Source of the DNA: SAR202 cluster bacterium
Lineage (GTDB): Bacteria > Chloroflexota > Dehalococcoidia > Lucifugimonadales > UBA1123
Assembly: GCA_030743915.1 (NCBI GenBank)
Contig: JASLRP010000222.1
Coordinates: 1-21,042, forward strand
Length of the DNA: 21,042 bases
Direction: 5' to 3'
Part shown: piece by piece, positions 1-7,319 of the stretch
How positions within the stretch are numbered: position 1 is the stretch's first letter
Layout of the letters: every line of letters starts with the position of its first letter
Program-made: the position numbers and the translations under genes
The notes under the pieces: generated by a model
The model's input: only the letters and a program-made list of their open reading frames with translations
Told to the model about the DNA's origin: nothing
The model's database searches: none

Positions 1-276
1 TTCAGCCCTCCCATAGAGGTGTGGCAGGACCCGATACCCGACGGATACGGCGCGGGGATGACATTCTTTCGCACTTTCAGCGAAATGTTTGATTTACTGA
101 CCAACTCCGGTTTCTCGATTGAGCGCGTGCTGGAACCATTCCCCCACTACTTGAGCGACGAAATGGACGGCGGCAGTTCAGGGTCTCCTTACGTCGGTTC
201 ATACTGGGAGTCAAGCCGCGAGCGGTTGTCGAAAATGCCCTTCGCCATAGTGTATCTGGCACGGAAAAAGGCGTGA
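1..276 (+). CDS. SAM-dependent methyltransferase, C-terminal fragment (5' end outside window)
   Basis: The reading frame is open from base 1 and ends at TGA 274-276, so only the last 91 or so codons are visible. An internal GTG at position 19 exists, but the frame continues upstream and I do not take it as the start. The fragment reads as the distal part of a class I (type 11-like) methyltransferase. After a loop with PIPDGYGAGMTFF come a helix with RTFSEMFDLLTNSGF, a strand with RVLEP, and the terminal strand PFAIVYLARKKA, the pattern of the last strands of the Rossmann-like fold. The SAM-binding motifs lie outside the window, so substrate and reaction cannot be given. Its stop overlaps the GTG start of the next gene (GTGA at 273-276), which suggests the two are co-transcribed and translationally coupled. 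The family call rests on the overall pattern only. Confidence 0.6.
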   Translation, partial: FSPPIEVWQDPIPDGYGAGMTFFRTFSEMFDLLTNSGFSIERVLEPFPHYLSDEMDGGSSGSPYVGSYWESSRERLSKMPFAIVYLARKKA

Positions 277-2885
277 GGGCGCCAAAAGCATCATGGATCG
301 TGACCCTCGCGTTTGTGTCAATTCTATTGACTGCGTGCGGTCAAAACTCTGACAGTCCACCGGGCCCATCGTTAGCGGCGCCCACATCAACGGTTTCGCC
401 AGTTATGCCAACAGCGACCCCGAGTCCTCCCATCGCCGCAGCAATGCAATCGACGCCAACGATTCAACCTAGCCCAATACCGACGACGACACCGGCGCCT
501 TTGCCGACGGCAACCACCGAACCTCCGACACGGACACCATTGCCGACTATAACTTCAACTCCGACGCCGAGGGCCACGGCTACTGCAACTCCACTCCCAA
601 CGGCCACATGGACCCCACTCCCAAGCCCGACGCCGATTCCAACTCTCGAGCCTGTTAGCCAGGGAACGCCTGTAGCCAATCTCCGGCCATTCAAACCGAA
701 TGCCTGGACCGCGCCGATGGTCATCGCATCCAGCAAGGGCGTGAGAGACACGACGAGCATCACCCAGGGTCAAGGGTCATTTTTGAGTTGGGCAATCGAC
801 AATCCAGCTAAGACAGATATTGACCAACTGTTCTACGTCGATGTCCTGCTCAATGGAGTGGTTCTGGATAGATGGATCAGCGACGGTCTCAGGTCCGACC
901 GCTCCGGCGCGTTCACCGATTGGGACAGACTGGAGGATCTGGCGGGGATAGAACCAGGCGAACACGCTTTGACGCTGGTCGTGGACTCGACCGATCTGGT
1001 AGCTGAGATTGACGAGTCCGACAATGTCTTCCAGACGAAATTGGTAGTTCTCCCTGCGCCAGAACCGGAAGATCAACCGCTCCAACCGGCTCGCCTACCC
1101 GATTTGGCTCCGATTGTGCCTCCAGGCTGGCCGGCCCCGATAATTGCGTCCGCATATTCCGGCGCCGAGCTTGAGGGGCCTTTGTCCGTGAAGGCGCTGA
1201 GCTATATTCGTTACGCCATCGAAAATCAAGGGTTGGCCTCCGCGCCAGAAAACGTGCACACTCAGCTTTACTTCGATGGCACACTGGTGAGCAAAGAGTT
1301 CTGGTCAGGGGCGATTGTTGGCAACCCGGTAACGCGCAGTGAATGGGACGGGCTGAGTGATGTTGTGACGGTTACGCCCGGTGAGCACACTCTCAGACTT
1401 CTCGTTGACCCTCACAATCTGATAACCGAGTCCGACGAAACCAACAACAGCTACGAAGTGACGCTCCGATGGGACAGTGGTGAAGCGCCAGCCTTGCAGG
1501 TTGCTCTGCCGACTCCAATCCCTGATCTGCCAGACCCTCCTTTGCTGCCGAACCTCGTCCCAGGCCTGAGATTCGGCTGGGATGGCGCGTTGATCGCTTC
1601 AAATCGCCAGGACACATACGAAGACGGCCAACTCATCATCGGCGAGCCGGTGTATATCGACATGGTCGTTCGTAACGAAAGCTCTGTTGAACTGGTTGAC
1701 CCCTATCAGGTCCTTCTGTACTTCGATGACACTCTGGTAAAAACGCTGGATGTCGAAGATGGCACGCCTGCTGGTTCTATCCAGTGGTGGCCGGATTGGG
1801 ACGAACTGACGAGAGAAATCGAACCGACAGAAGGCGTTCACATTTTGAGGATGGAAATTGACAGGGCAAATCGAATCCCAGAGCTTGACGAGTCAGATAA
1901 CACCTATGTCAAAGAGTTCGAGTGGCGCCGTGTCAGGGTTCCACCCGACCCACTTGGGTCGTATTCCGACGACGACGTGAGCAACTTTCTTTCGCCACTC
2001 CGAGAGTTGGTGGACTCTGACCAGATCGTCGTCGATGCGGACGACCCTGCGCTGGCCGATGAGGTGTTGGGCGTAGCCGCAGCGGGCTACCATCTTTTGA
2101 CTGGAAAACGAATAATCGACCAGGAGGTCGATGTATCATTGCTCACTCATCAAGGATTCATCGACTGGCTGGACGACAGCTGCGCAGAAGACTACATCGT
2201 CAAGGACCCGGTTCAGTACCAGGGCATCCGTGATGAATGTGAGCGAGCCAAGTCCGAATTCCTCGGCTTCACGACGATCCGAGAAAACCGGATTGCCGTG
2301 GTCGTGGACGCTGAACGCAAACCTGCCGCCGTCATCAACACGCTGGCCCACGAGTTAGGCCATATGAATCAACATCTGGTGAATCCCGAACAGTCGGAGG
2401 CCACACGGTCGTTCTTCTTGCAGGGAATTCTGGAGGCGGAAGCCCAGCAGTTTCAACGCTCATTTTGGCTGGCGTTGGAGGAATGGACCGGCCTGTCTCT
2501 GCTCGCGTACCCGGACCACTCCGGGTTCCACAGCGTCATCAATCAGAATCTCGAATTCAAGTTGCGCGACCTCGCCTCGGATGAACATTCGCTGGGATTC
2601 ATGATTCAGTGGCTGGCCGTGTTGGATGATCCATTGCTCTCTGACCTGAGAACGCAATTGCTATCCGATGGAGCGCTGAATCTGGAGTCTTCAATCAGGC
2701 TGCACGAGTATTTTTTCGCTATGCCGGGAGAGGTGATTCCAGCCTACGTGGACGCTCGAATGCAGTCATTGTCGGCGTATCTGGACACGATCGAGGCTAT
2801 CGCAACCTCTCGCCTTGTTCTTGACATGAACCCGGATACAGAAGGTGTGGCAAAGCTTCGAGCGGTGGGGTTATTGACTCCCTAG
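273..2885 (+). CDS. Large lipoprotein: Thr/Pro linker, three CARDB-like modules, HELGH metallopeptidase-like C-terminus
   Basis: This 870-residue exported protein starts at GTG 273 inside the preceding stop codon. Residues 1-22 form a lipoprotein signal with lipobox LTAC (lipidated Cys22). Residues about 28-130 are an almost pure Thr/Pro/Ala/Ser linker. Three modules of about 130-150 residues follow (about 135-260, 275-400, 425-551). Each opens with a W-x-AP-(I/V)IAS-like motif and closes with an acidic turn (EIDESDN, ESDETNN, ELDESDN), as in CARDB adhesion-type domains. From about 558 a different domain starts; it contains AHELGH (H693, E694, H697), the HExxH zinc site of gluzincin-type metallopeptidases. 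An acidic helix (GILEAEAQQF) about 30 residues later could give the third ligand. I infer a surface-anchored protease held away from the cell by the linker and the CARDB modules. Substrate is unknown. The C-terminal domain could also be an inactive homologue. Confidence 0.75.
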   Translation: MRAPKASWIVTLAFVSILLTACGQNSDSPPGPSLAAPTSTVSPVMPTATPSPPIAAAMQSTPTIQPSPIPTTTPAPLPTATTEPPTRTPLPTITSTPTPRATATATPLPTATWTPLPSPTPIPTLEPVSQGTPVANLRPFKPNAWTAPMVIASSKGVRDTTSITQGQGSFLSWAIDNPAKTDIDQLFYVDVLLNGVVLDRWISDGLRSDRSGAFTDWDRLEDLAGIEPGEHALTLVVDSTDLVAEIDESDNVFQTKLVVLPAPEPEDQPLQPARLPDLAPIVPPGWPAPIIASAYSGAELEGPLSVKALSYIRYAIENQGLASAPENVHTQLYFDGTLVSKEFWSGAIVGNPVTRSEWDGLSDVVTVTPGEHTLRLLVDPHNLITESDETNNSYEVTLRWDSGEAPALQVALPTPIPDLPDPPLLPNLVPGLRFGWDGALIASNRQDTYEDGQLIIGEPVYIDMVVRNESSVELVDPYQVLLYFDDTLVKTLDVEDGTPAGSIQWWPDWDELTREIEPTEGVHILRMEIDRANRIPELDESDNTYVKEFEWRRVRVPPDPLGSYSDDDVSNFLSPLRELVDSDQIVVDADDPALADEVLGVAAAGYHLLTGKRIIDQEVDVSLLTHQGFIDWLDDSCAEDYIVKDPVQYQGIRDECERAKSEFLGFTTIRENRIAVVVDAERKPAAVINTLAHELGHMNQHLVNPEQSEATRSFFLQGILEAEAQQFQRSFWLALEEWTGLSLLAYPDHSGFHSVINQNLEFKLRDLASDEHSLGFMIQWLAVLDDPLLSDLRTQLLSDGALNLESSIRLHEYFFAMPGEVIPAYVDARMQSLSAYLDTIEAIATSRLVLDMNPDTEGVAKLRAVGLLTP
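356..655 (+). repeat. Low-complexity Thr/Pro-coding tract
   Basis: This stretch is built from degenerate ACN/CCN codons (threonine and proline), with frequent ccgacg and actcc units. It encodes the extended linker that follows the lipidated cysteine of the large lipoprotein. Codons vary from unit to unit, so it does not look like a slippage-prone exact repeat. Confidence 0.6.
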
Positions 2886-2914
2886 ATTTCAAATTCCAGG
2901 GCGTCAGGCAGGCT

Positions 2915-3124
2915 CTACCCGCCTCCGACCGCGCGGACTATCTCCAGTTTATCGCCGTCCTCCAGCGTCACCCCTTGCATCTCGTTTTTGCGAATGATGT
3001 CGCCGTTGTAGGCGATTGCGATTGCTCGCTGGGTGATGCCAAGGGATTCCAAGTAGTCCGCCAGGTTCTGCGGGCCGTCCAGGTCTTTTGGTTTTCCATT
3101 GACAGTAAGAGTAATCATTGTCAT
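2915..3124 (-). CDS. thiS: Sulfur carrier protein ThiS
   Basis: A 69-residue ubiquitin-fold protein that carries sulfur as a C-terminal thiocarboxylate for thiazole synthesis by ThiG. The sequence shows the family pattern: N-terminal strand ITLTVNGKP, the segment LADYLESLGI, then IAIAYNGDIIRKNE, LEDGDKLEIVRAVGGG, ending in the Gly-Gly tail that is adenylated and thiocarboxylated. ATG 3124 is chosen because GAGG lies 5 bases upstream; a second ATG at 3118 is possible. It is the last gene of the thiG-thiE-thiS unit, 16 bases after thiE, and its expression should follow the TPP riboswitch at the head of the operon. No thiF or thiO is present in the window, so the ThiS-activating enzyme must be encoded elsewhere. 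It converges with the lipoprotein gene, leaving only 29 bases between the two stop codons. Confidence 0.93.
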   Translation of the reverse strand: MTMITLTVNGKPKDLDGPQNLADYLESLGITQRAIAIAYNGDIIRKNEMQGVTLEDGDKLEIVRAVGGG

Positions 3125-3140
3125 CCAGACCTCATTGGGC

Positions 3141-3779
3141 CTAAGCGTCGCTTCGATTGGACATTAAGGACAGTAACAATTGAGCCGCGGACTTTGGGTC
3201 GGGCCTGCGGGATATTGCTGTGATCACTGCCGCGCCATTTGCGCCTGCGGATGTCACTTGTTGGATGTTGGTTTCATCAACCCCGCCTATGGCCAGAATC
3301 GGAACATCGGTGGCATCCCGTATCTCGGAGATCAATTCCGGGCCCGCGGTCACGCCTCCTGGATGCGAACCGGTGGGAAATATCGTTCCAACCACCAGGA
3401 AGTCCGCTCCGTCCCATGTCGCGATCTTCGCGCTCTCAAGGCTGTGGACCGAACGACCGAGCATCAACGAGTTTCCAGCAATCCGACGAACGTCTCTAAT
3501 CTTGATGCCTTCTTCGCCCAACTGCACGCCATCTGCGCCGCTCAACATCGCGATGTCAATACGATCATTAACGATAAACAGGGCCTTGCCCGTCGTTATC
3601 TTGCGAAGTCGGAATGCCCAATTCAGCAGATGACCTCCAGGCAGGTCCCGCTCTCTGAGTTGGACCATATTGACTCCGCCATCAACCGCCGCCTCCACAA
3701 TTACATCCAGTGGCCTGCCTCCGGTCTGCTCTCGATTTGTCACGAAACAGAGCGTGGGATCAGGCAGCGTGCTTGCCAA
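3141..3779 (-). CDS. thiE: Thiamine phosphate synthase ThiE
   Basis: A 212-residue cytosolic TIM-barrel enzyme that joins HMP-pyrophosphate and the carboxythiazole phosphate to give thiamine phosphate. Family motifs are in order: LCFVTNRE (strand 1), VNMVQLRERDL (residues 37-46; Q40, R42 and R44 at the pyrophosphate site), FIVNDRIDIA (68-77), GADGVQLGEE (81-90), LGRSVHS (108-113), VVGTIFPTGSHPGG (129-142) and the phosphate-binding ILAIGGV and GANGAAVITAI loops near the end. Length matches the family (about 210). The start is TTG 3779, only 3 bases after the thiG stop; no strong ribosome site is visible, so translation is probably coupled to thiG. It lies between thiG and thiS in one riboswitch-controlled unit. 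Confidence 0.93.
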   Translation of the reverse strand: MASTLPDPTLCFVTNREQTGGRPLDVIVEAAVDGGVNMVQLRERDLPGGHLLNWAFRLRKITTGKALFIVNDRIDIAMLSGADGVQLGEEGIKIRDVRRIAGNSLMLGRSVHSLESAKIATWDGADFLVVGTIFPTGSHPGGVTAGPELISEIRDATDVPILAIGGVDETNIQQVTSAGANGAAVITAISRRPDPKSAAQLLLSLMSNRSDA

Positions 3780-3782
3780 TCT

Positions 3783-4568
3783 CTAGTTGCCTGCGGCGGA
3801 CGCCACGCCCGTCGCGGGGCTGCTGGGAACTGCGGATTCTCGTTTGGCGATTCGGCCTGCTATATTTGCTTTTCGTCCGGCCTCAACGCCCAATTTGAAC
3901 GCTTCGCCCATGAGAGCCGGGTCTGCGGCCTGGGCGATCGCCGTGTTGACCAGGACTGCGTCCGCGCCTGCCTCCAACACCATCGACGCCTCGGAAGGAA
4001 CGCCCAACCCGGCATCCACGACCACCGGGACGTTGGATTGAGCGATTATCATCTTGATCTCGTCGAAAGTCTGAACCCCCTGACCTGACCCGATGGTCGA
4101 TCCCAGAGGCATGACTGTCGCGCAGCCAAGTTCCTCCAGTTTCATCGCCAGGACGGCATCCGCATGGATGTAAGGAAGCACAGTGTAGCCTTCATCCAAG
4201 AGTTGGCGAGCGGCTTCGTAGGTCCCGATGGGGTCTGGCAGAAGGTGTTCCGCGTAGGGGATAACTTCGAGTTTTATCCAGTCAGAACCGGTCACTTCAC
4301 GGGCCAGATGCGCAGTGAAAACCGCTTCCTCAGCGGTCTTGCAGCCTGCGGTATTGGGCAGAATCTGGTACTTATCCCAATCGAAATAGTCCAGGATGTT
4401 TTTCTCGTCGAGGTTGTCCAGATCGAGCCTGCGAATCGCCACGGTTATGATCTGCGCTCCAGACGCTTCGATAGAAGCGACCATTTCCTCGTTGCTTCGA
4501 TGTCGGCCGGTGCCGACCATTAGCCTTGAACCGAACTCTTTTCCGCCTATGACTAACGGATCGTTCAT
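3783..4568 (-). CDS. thiG: Thiazole synthase ThiG
   Basis: A 261-residue TIM-barrel enzyme that forms the thiazole phosphate ring of thiamine from deoxyxylulose 5-phosphate, dehydroglycine and ThiS thiocarboxylate. Diagnostic stretches: FGSRLMVGTGRH (12-23), the NTAGC motif (72-76), WIKLEVI with K99 as the Schiff-base lysine, DPIGT, LPYIHAD, MPLGSTIGSGQGV (phosphate loop), VVVDAGLGVPSEA and GADAVLVNTAIAQA. The frame allows an ATG 21 bases upstream (4589), but AGGAGAGG sits 5 bases before ATG 4568 and overlaps the codons following the upstream ATG, so I take 4568. The last 15-20 residues (SSPATGVASAAGN) are a low-complexity tail. It is the first gene of thiG-thiE-thiS and its leader carries the TPP riboswitch and a terminator. 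Confidence 0.95.
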   Translation of the reverse strand: MNDPLVIGGKEFGSRLMVGTGRHRSNEEMVASIEASGAQIITVAIRRLDLDNLDEKNILDYFDWDKYQILPNTAGCKTAEEAVFTAHLAREVTGSDWIKLEVIPYAEHLLPDPIGTYEAARQLLDEGYTVLPYIHADAVLAMKLEELGCATVMPLGSTIGSGQGVQTFDEIKMIIAQSNVPVVVDAGLGVPSEASMVLEAGADAVLVNTAIAQAADPALMGEAFKLGVEAGRKANIAGRIAKRESAVPSSPATGVASAAGN

Positions 4569-4573
4569 CTTGA

Positions 4574-4581
4574 CCTCTCCT
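4574..4581 (-). promoter_or_regulatory. Ribosome-binding site of thiG (decides start)
   Basis: On the minus strand AGGAGAGG is followed by 5 bases and ATG 4568. The in-frame ATG at 4589 lies upstream of this site and has no comparable Shine-Dalgarno sequence, so 4568 is the better start. Confidence 0.8.
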
Positions 4582-4594
4582 GGCTTCATGTGAC

Positions 4595-4623
4595 AAAAAT
4601 AAAACCGCTGACTATGTCAGCGG
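4595..4623 (-). terminator. Intrinsic terminator, expression platform of the TPP riboswitch
   Basis: Read on the minus strand, CCGCTGAC-ATA-GTCAGCGG is a perfect 8-bp stem with a 3-base loop, followed directly by TTTTATTTTT. This is a classic Rho-independent terminator. It lies between the aptamer and the thiG ribosome site, with 13 bases separating the end of the T-run from that site. This suggests that ligand-bound aptamer favours termination before thiG. I did not identify a convincing antiterminator pairing by eye. Confidence 0.88.
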
Positions 4624-4645
4624 CTATCGAATCACCTAAAGGTCA

Positions 4646-4734
4646 TCCCTGCGCTGGCATTATCCAGATCAGGTAATCTCGGTCGGTGGCGACTAACGGG
4701 CCACCCTCTCAGCCTGGCTTGCCCAAGCTCCCAG
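4646..4734 (-). ncRNA. TPP (thi-box) riboswitch aptamer
   Basis: On the minus strand the region carries the conserved thi-box landmarks in order. A 5' strand GGGAGC is followed by GGCTGAGAGGG, which holds the CTGAGA sensor of the pyrimidine-binding arm. Then come a variable stem (GTGGCC...CGCCACC), and ACCTGATCTGGATAATGCC followed by AGCGCAGGGA, the second arm and the 3' closing strand of P1. It sits about 20 bases after the predicted transcription start and directly before the terminator that precedes thiG. The family binds thiamine pyrophosphate and lowers expression of thiamine genes when it is abundant, which fits thiG-thiE-thiS downstream. Confidence 0.95.
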
Positions 4735-4761
4735 ATACGTAATGCGGTTTGTAACCTACTC

Positions 4762-4790
4762 AGATTATCTCACAGGATGTGAAAAGTCAA
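4762..4790 (-). promoter_or_regulatory. Sigma70-type promoter of thiGES
   Basis: On the minus strand TTGACT (4790-4785) and TAATCT (4767-4762) are separated by exactly 17 bases. The predicted transcription start is near 4755, about 20 bases before the riboswitch aptamer. Position relative to the aptamer strongly supports the call. Confidence 0.75.
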
Positions 4791-4950
4791 CGATGCCAGA
4801 GGCGGTTCAGTCAGTCCGTCGCAGCAACATTTCAGGCGTGGGGCGCCAGCAAGATCATTGTGGATGGAACAATATCACCGTCGGTGTCGTCAGTATTAGT
4901 GAGTCCGTTGAAATCGGACGCGGGCAAACGAGTAACAACCTTGTACAGTC

Positions 4951-4957
4951 GAGGTGA
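4951..4957 (+). promoter_or_regulatory. Ribosome-binding site of the DUF4349 lipoprotein (decides start)
   Basis: GAGGTGA lies 7 bases before ATG 4965. The frame is open back to ATG 4779, which would add 62 residues without a signal sequence and would overlap the divergent thi promoter. Starting at 4965 puts a lipoprotein signal at the N-terminus. The gap 4791-4950 shows no convincing promoter for this gene. Confidence 0.8.
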
Positions 4958-4964
4958 TTGGACT

Positions 4965-6665
4965 ATGATTCGGCACATGAAAATTACAACACTGATATTG
5001 GTTCTGGCGTTGGTTGCAGCGTTCGGGGTGGTCGCGTGCGGCTCAGCCTCAGACGAAGACAGCGCTTTCTCGCTGGAATCTTCGGCGGGTTATACCCAGG
5101 CCGCTGGTGGTATAACGCCGCCCATGGCCCCTGCCCCAGCGCCGAGGCCCGCCCCGGCTATGGCCGCCCCCGCGCCGCCGCCAACTGTCGAGCGAGGCGA
5201 GTCGGCTGTGTCAGGGAACGCCGGGATTCCTGGGCCCCCGGGAGCTCCTGGGCCAACCAGTCTCCAGGTCAAAACTAGCTCCGCCGCTTTTGACGCCAAT
5301 GATGAAGAGTCACCCACCCAACCAGGCGGCGGCCAACAGGCGCAAACGGCATCTCAACGCAGGATCATCATTCGCACGGTGGACATGCAATTGGTGGTGC
5401 CAAGCGTCGCGACCAGTCTGGACGAAATCTCTGATCTGGCGAAGCGGTTCGAGGGTTGGGTAGTTTCGTCCGACCGCAGCCTGACTCATCGCGGCTCAAT
5501 CTCGATCCGCGTTCCATCCGATCAGCTTGACGATGTGATTTTGCTGCTTCGTGGCATGGCTGAAGAGGTGGAGTCCGAGGTTTCAACGAGCCAGGATGTC
5601 ACCGACGAGTACGTTGATCTCCAGTCGAGACTCACTAACCAGCGGGCCACTGAGACCGCCCTGCTGAGGCTTTTGGACCGCGCTCAGTCCGTCGAGGCGG
5701 CGCTCAGCGTGCAGAAGGAACTGACAAACGTTCAGGAGGAAATCGAACGCATGCAGGGGCGGATCAAGCTCCTGGAAGAGACTTCCGCTTTTTCGCTGGT
5801 GACCGTTCGATTGAAACTGGCCCCTACCGAGATGCTAGTGGACGCCGGCGATGACCAGACGGTGAGTATCCGAATACCTGCTCGGTTCCGCGCAACGTTC
5901 GAGCCGCCAGAAGGCATTGATGAGTTCAGCTTCACCTGGGATTTCGGCGATGGCTCTGAGCCAGTTTTCAGCAGCCGAACGGCTCCGACCATTGAGGAGG
6001 GCAAGCGGGTCACCGCCACCATCACTCACTTCTACTCCGACGTGAAGAACTCCCCATACATCGTGGAGGTCGAGATGGACGGCTCCGGCGAGACCGGAGT
6101 GACCGAAGGCAGCGACATTCTGATAGTGACAGTCACAGACATCCCGACCGTCGAGGTTTTCGCAGGCGAGGGCTTCGTGGTTGACCAGGGCGAGGACGCA
6201 GAGTTCTCTGGCTCCTTCACGCGCCCAGAAGGTCTCACCAACGTAAACTACAAATGGGATTTCGGTGACGGCACTGCACCCGAAACAGGCCCGGTACCCG
6301 AGGCAGCAACCAGAATCGACACAACTCACAGTTACAAAGATTTCCGCCCGTTCCCCTATCAGGCGGTCTTGACGATCACTGCTGACAGTGAAGTCGGTGA
6401 GGTCGAGGTTGAAAGCAACCTGACCGTCGTTGTCCGTGAAAAACCTGCCTGGACCGTAGCTGGTTGGGATGCTGGAGACACGGGAAGAACCGCAGTTCGC
6501 ACTCTTTCAGCCGTCGGGGCTGGTCTTGCAACTGCCGCTATCTGGGCGGGCATCTTCAGTCCGATATGGCTCGTCCTCCTGGGCCTGGTGTTTGTGGGGC
6601 GAGGGCGCTGGAAGAACCGTTCCGGAAAGAATACGGAGTCAGACACTGACGAGATCGAGGAGTAA
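4965..6665 (+). CDS. DUF4349 lipoprotein with two PKD domains and C-terminal membrane helix
   Basis: A 566-residue exported protein. Residues 1-25 are a lipoprotein signal with lipobox VVAC (Cys25). A Pro/Ala-rich stretch follows, including a short collagen-like GIPGPPGAPGP. Residues about 131-286 match DUF4349: RRIIIRTVDMQLVV, FEGWVVSSD, ISIRVPSDQLDDV, then a coiled-coil-like helical segment (DEYVDLQSRLTNQRATE to NVQEEIERMQGRI) and FSLVTVRLKLAP. In most DUF4349 proteins I know of, the membrane helix follows at once. Here two PKD-type beta domains intervene, each with a WDFGDG signature (about residues 322 and 428). A hydrophobic helix at about 508-545 and a basic then acidic tail end the protein. 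Lipid at one end and a helix at the other would tether both ends to the membrane. Function of DUF4349 is unknown; an envelope or surface role is inferred. Confidence 0.82.
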   Translation: MIRHMKITTLILVLALVAAFGVVACGSASDEDSAFSLESSAGYTQAAGGITPPMAPAPAPRPAPAMAAPAPPPTVERGESAVSGNAGIPGPPGAPGPTSLQVKTSSAAFDANDEESPTQPGGGQQAQTASQRRIIIRTVDMQLVVPSVATSLDEISDLAKRFEGWVVSSDRSLTHRGSISIRVPSDQLDDVILLLRGMAEEVESEVSTSQDVTDEYVDLQSRLTNQRATETALLRLLDRAQSVEAALSVQKELTNVQEEIERMQGRIKLLEETSAFSLVTVRLKLAPTEMLVDAGDDQTVSIRIPARFRATFEPPEGIDEFSFTWDFGDGSEPVFSSRTAPTIEEGKRVTATITHFYSDVKNSPYIVEVEMDGSGETGVTEGSDILIVTVTDIPTVEVFAGEGFVVDQGEDAEFSGSFTRPEGLTNVNYKWDFGDGTAPETGPVPEAATRIDTTHSYKDFRPFPYQAVLTITADSEVGEVEVESNLTVVVREKPAWTVAGWDAGDTGRTAVRTLSAVGAGLATAAIWAGIFSPIWLVLLGLVFVGRGRWKNRSGKNTESDTDEIEE

Positions 6666-6694
6666 ATAATTCCGATTTCGTAGCTAGCAGAATT

Positions 6695-6729
6695 CAGGGG
6701 TGGTCGTTCTAGGGGAACGACCACCCCTG
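6695..6729 (+). terminator. Perfect 15-bp hairpin after the DUF4349 gene
   Basis: CAGGGGTGGTCGTTC, a 5-base loop TAGGG, then GAACGACCACCCCTG form a perfect 15-bp stem 29 bases after the stop at 6665. The sequence downstream (TCTTGATATT) is only mildly T-rich, so it is not a textbook terminator. Position and strength favour a transcript end or a 3' stabilising hairpin. Confidence 0.6.
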
Positions 6730-6767
6730 TCTTGATATTCACATGAGATTTTCAACGGGAGGGTCAC

Positions 6768-7247
6768 TTGGAACTGGTCCGACATTTCACGGCGACCGCG
6801 TTTGTCGTTCACGATGGCAGCGTGGCCTTGCATTGGCACCAGAAGGTCAAAGCTTGGCTACCCCCAGGTGGTCACATTGAGCCAAACGAGGACCCGGTCC
6901 AGGCAGTCCTGCGCGAAATTCTGGAGGAAACCGCCCTGAAATGCGAGGTCGTGCCCACGGGGGAGACACTGAATCTTGAGTACCCGACTCATGTGGACGC
7001 TCCCTACACTATCATGATCGAAGACATCCACGACCCGGTTCAGGGCTTCCACCATCATATCGACATGATCTACTTCTGCCGCCCGGTTGTGCCAGTGAAG
7101 GGCATCAGTGATGGCTGGCTGTGGGTCACAAAGCACCAACTATTGAACAACAACGCTCTGACCCTGACTGACGGGTCAAAAAAATCACCACCCGAGGATG
7201 TTAGAACGCTGGGCGTCAGGGCCATCGACTTCCTTTCAGATTCGTAG
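6768..7247 (+). CDS. NUDIX hydrolase
   Basis: A 159-residue cytosolic NUDIX-fold pyrophosphohydrolase. The Nudix box spans residues 35-57: G35, five residues, E41, seven residues, R49-E50, I51, then E53-E54, the metal-binding glutamates. The usual glycine near the end of the box is alanine (A56), a mild deviation. N-terminal RHFTATAFVVHDGSVALHWHQKVKAWLPPGGHIEPNED is typical of 8-oxo-dGTP/ADP-ribose-type members, and the region with HHHIDMIYFCRP is a histidine-rich strand pair. Substrate cannot be read from the sequence. The start is TTG 6768, supported by GGGAGGG 4 bases upstream. It stands between the hairpin at 6695-6729 and the promoter of the sugar operon, so it may be a single gene. Its own promoter was not found. 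Confidence 0.85.
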   Translation: MELVRHFTATAFVVHDGSVALHWHQKVKAWLPPGGHIEPNEDPVQAVLREILEETALKCEVVPTGETLNLEYPTHVDAPYTIMIEDIHDPVQGFHHHIDMIYFCRPVVPVKGISDGWLWVTKHQLLNNNALTLTDGSKKSPPEDVRTLGVRAIDFLSDS

Positions 7248-7290
7248 CCCGATTCTGAATAATGGACTCGCAGGCCCGGAGCGCTTTTGA

Positions 7291-7319
7291 TTGACGAGCG
7301 CTGCGCTCAATCATATAAT
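7291..7319 (+). promoter_or_regulatory. Strong sigma70-type promoter of the sugar-acid operon, with dyad in the spacer
   Basis: TTGACG (7291-7296), a 17-base spacer, and a perfect TATAAT (7314-7319); predicted start near 7326. The spacer holds GAGCG-CTG-CGCTC (7296-7308). It is flanked by outer half-sites GATT (before) and AATC (after), so an imperfect dyad covers about 7289-7312 and overlaps the -35 box. A repressor bound there would block the polymerase, but the regulator is not in the window. Confidence 0.82.

Noticed and set aside
464..763. Minus-strand frame with repeated Gly-Val motifs, looking like a repetitive secreted protein
   Set aside because: It is the antisense image of the Thr/Pro-coding tract in the lipoprotein gene (CGG/GGT codons read from CCG/ACC), not an independent gene.
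3180..4088. Long + strand frame of 302 codons antisense to thiE/thiG
   Set aside because: It lies opposite two clearly recognisable thiamine genes, is rich in Cys/His/Arg without domain pattern, and has no ribosome site. It is a shadow of the real genes.
4779..4964. N-terminal extension of the DUF4349 protein (62 codons from ATG 4779)
   Set aside because: The extension has no signal sequence, covers the divergent thi promoter, and the good ribosome site and lipobox support ATG 4965.
5220..5260. Collagen-like GPPGAPGP segment as a collagen repeat protein
   Set aside because: Only about four Gly-X-Y triplets occur inside a Pro/Ala-rich linker, too few for a collagen helix.
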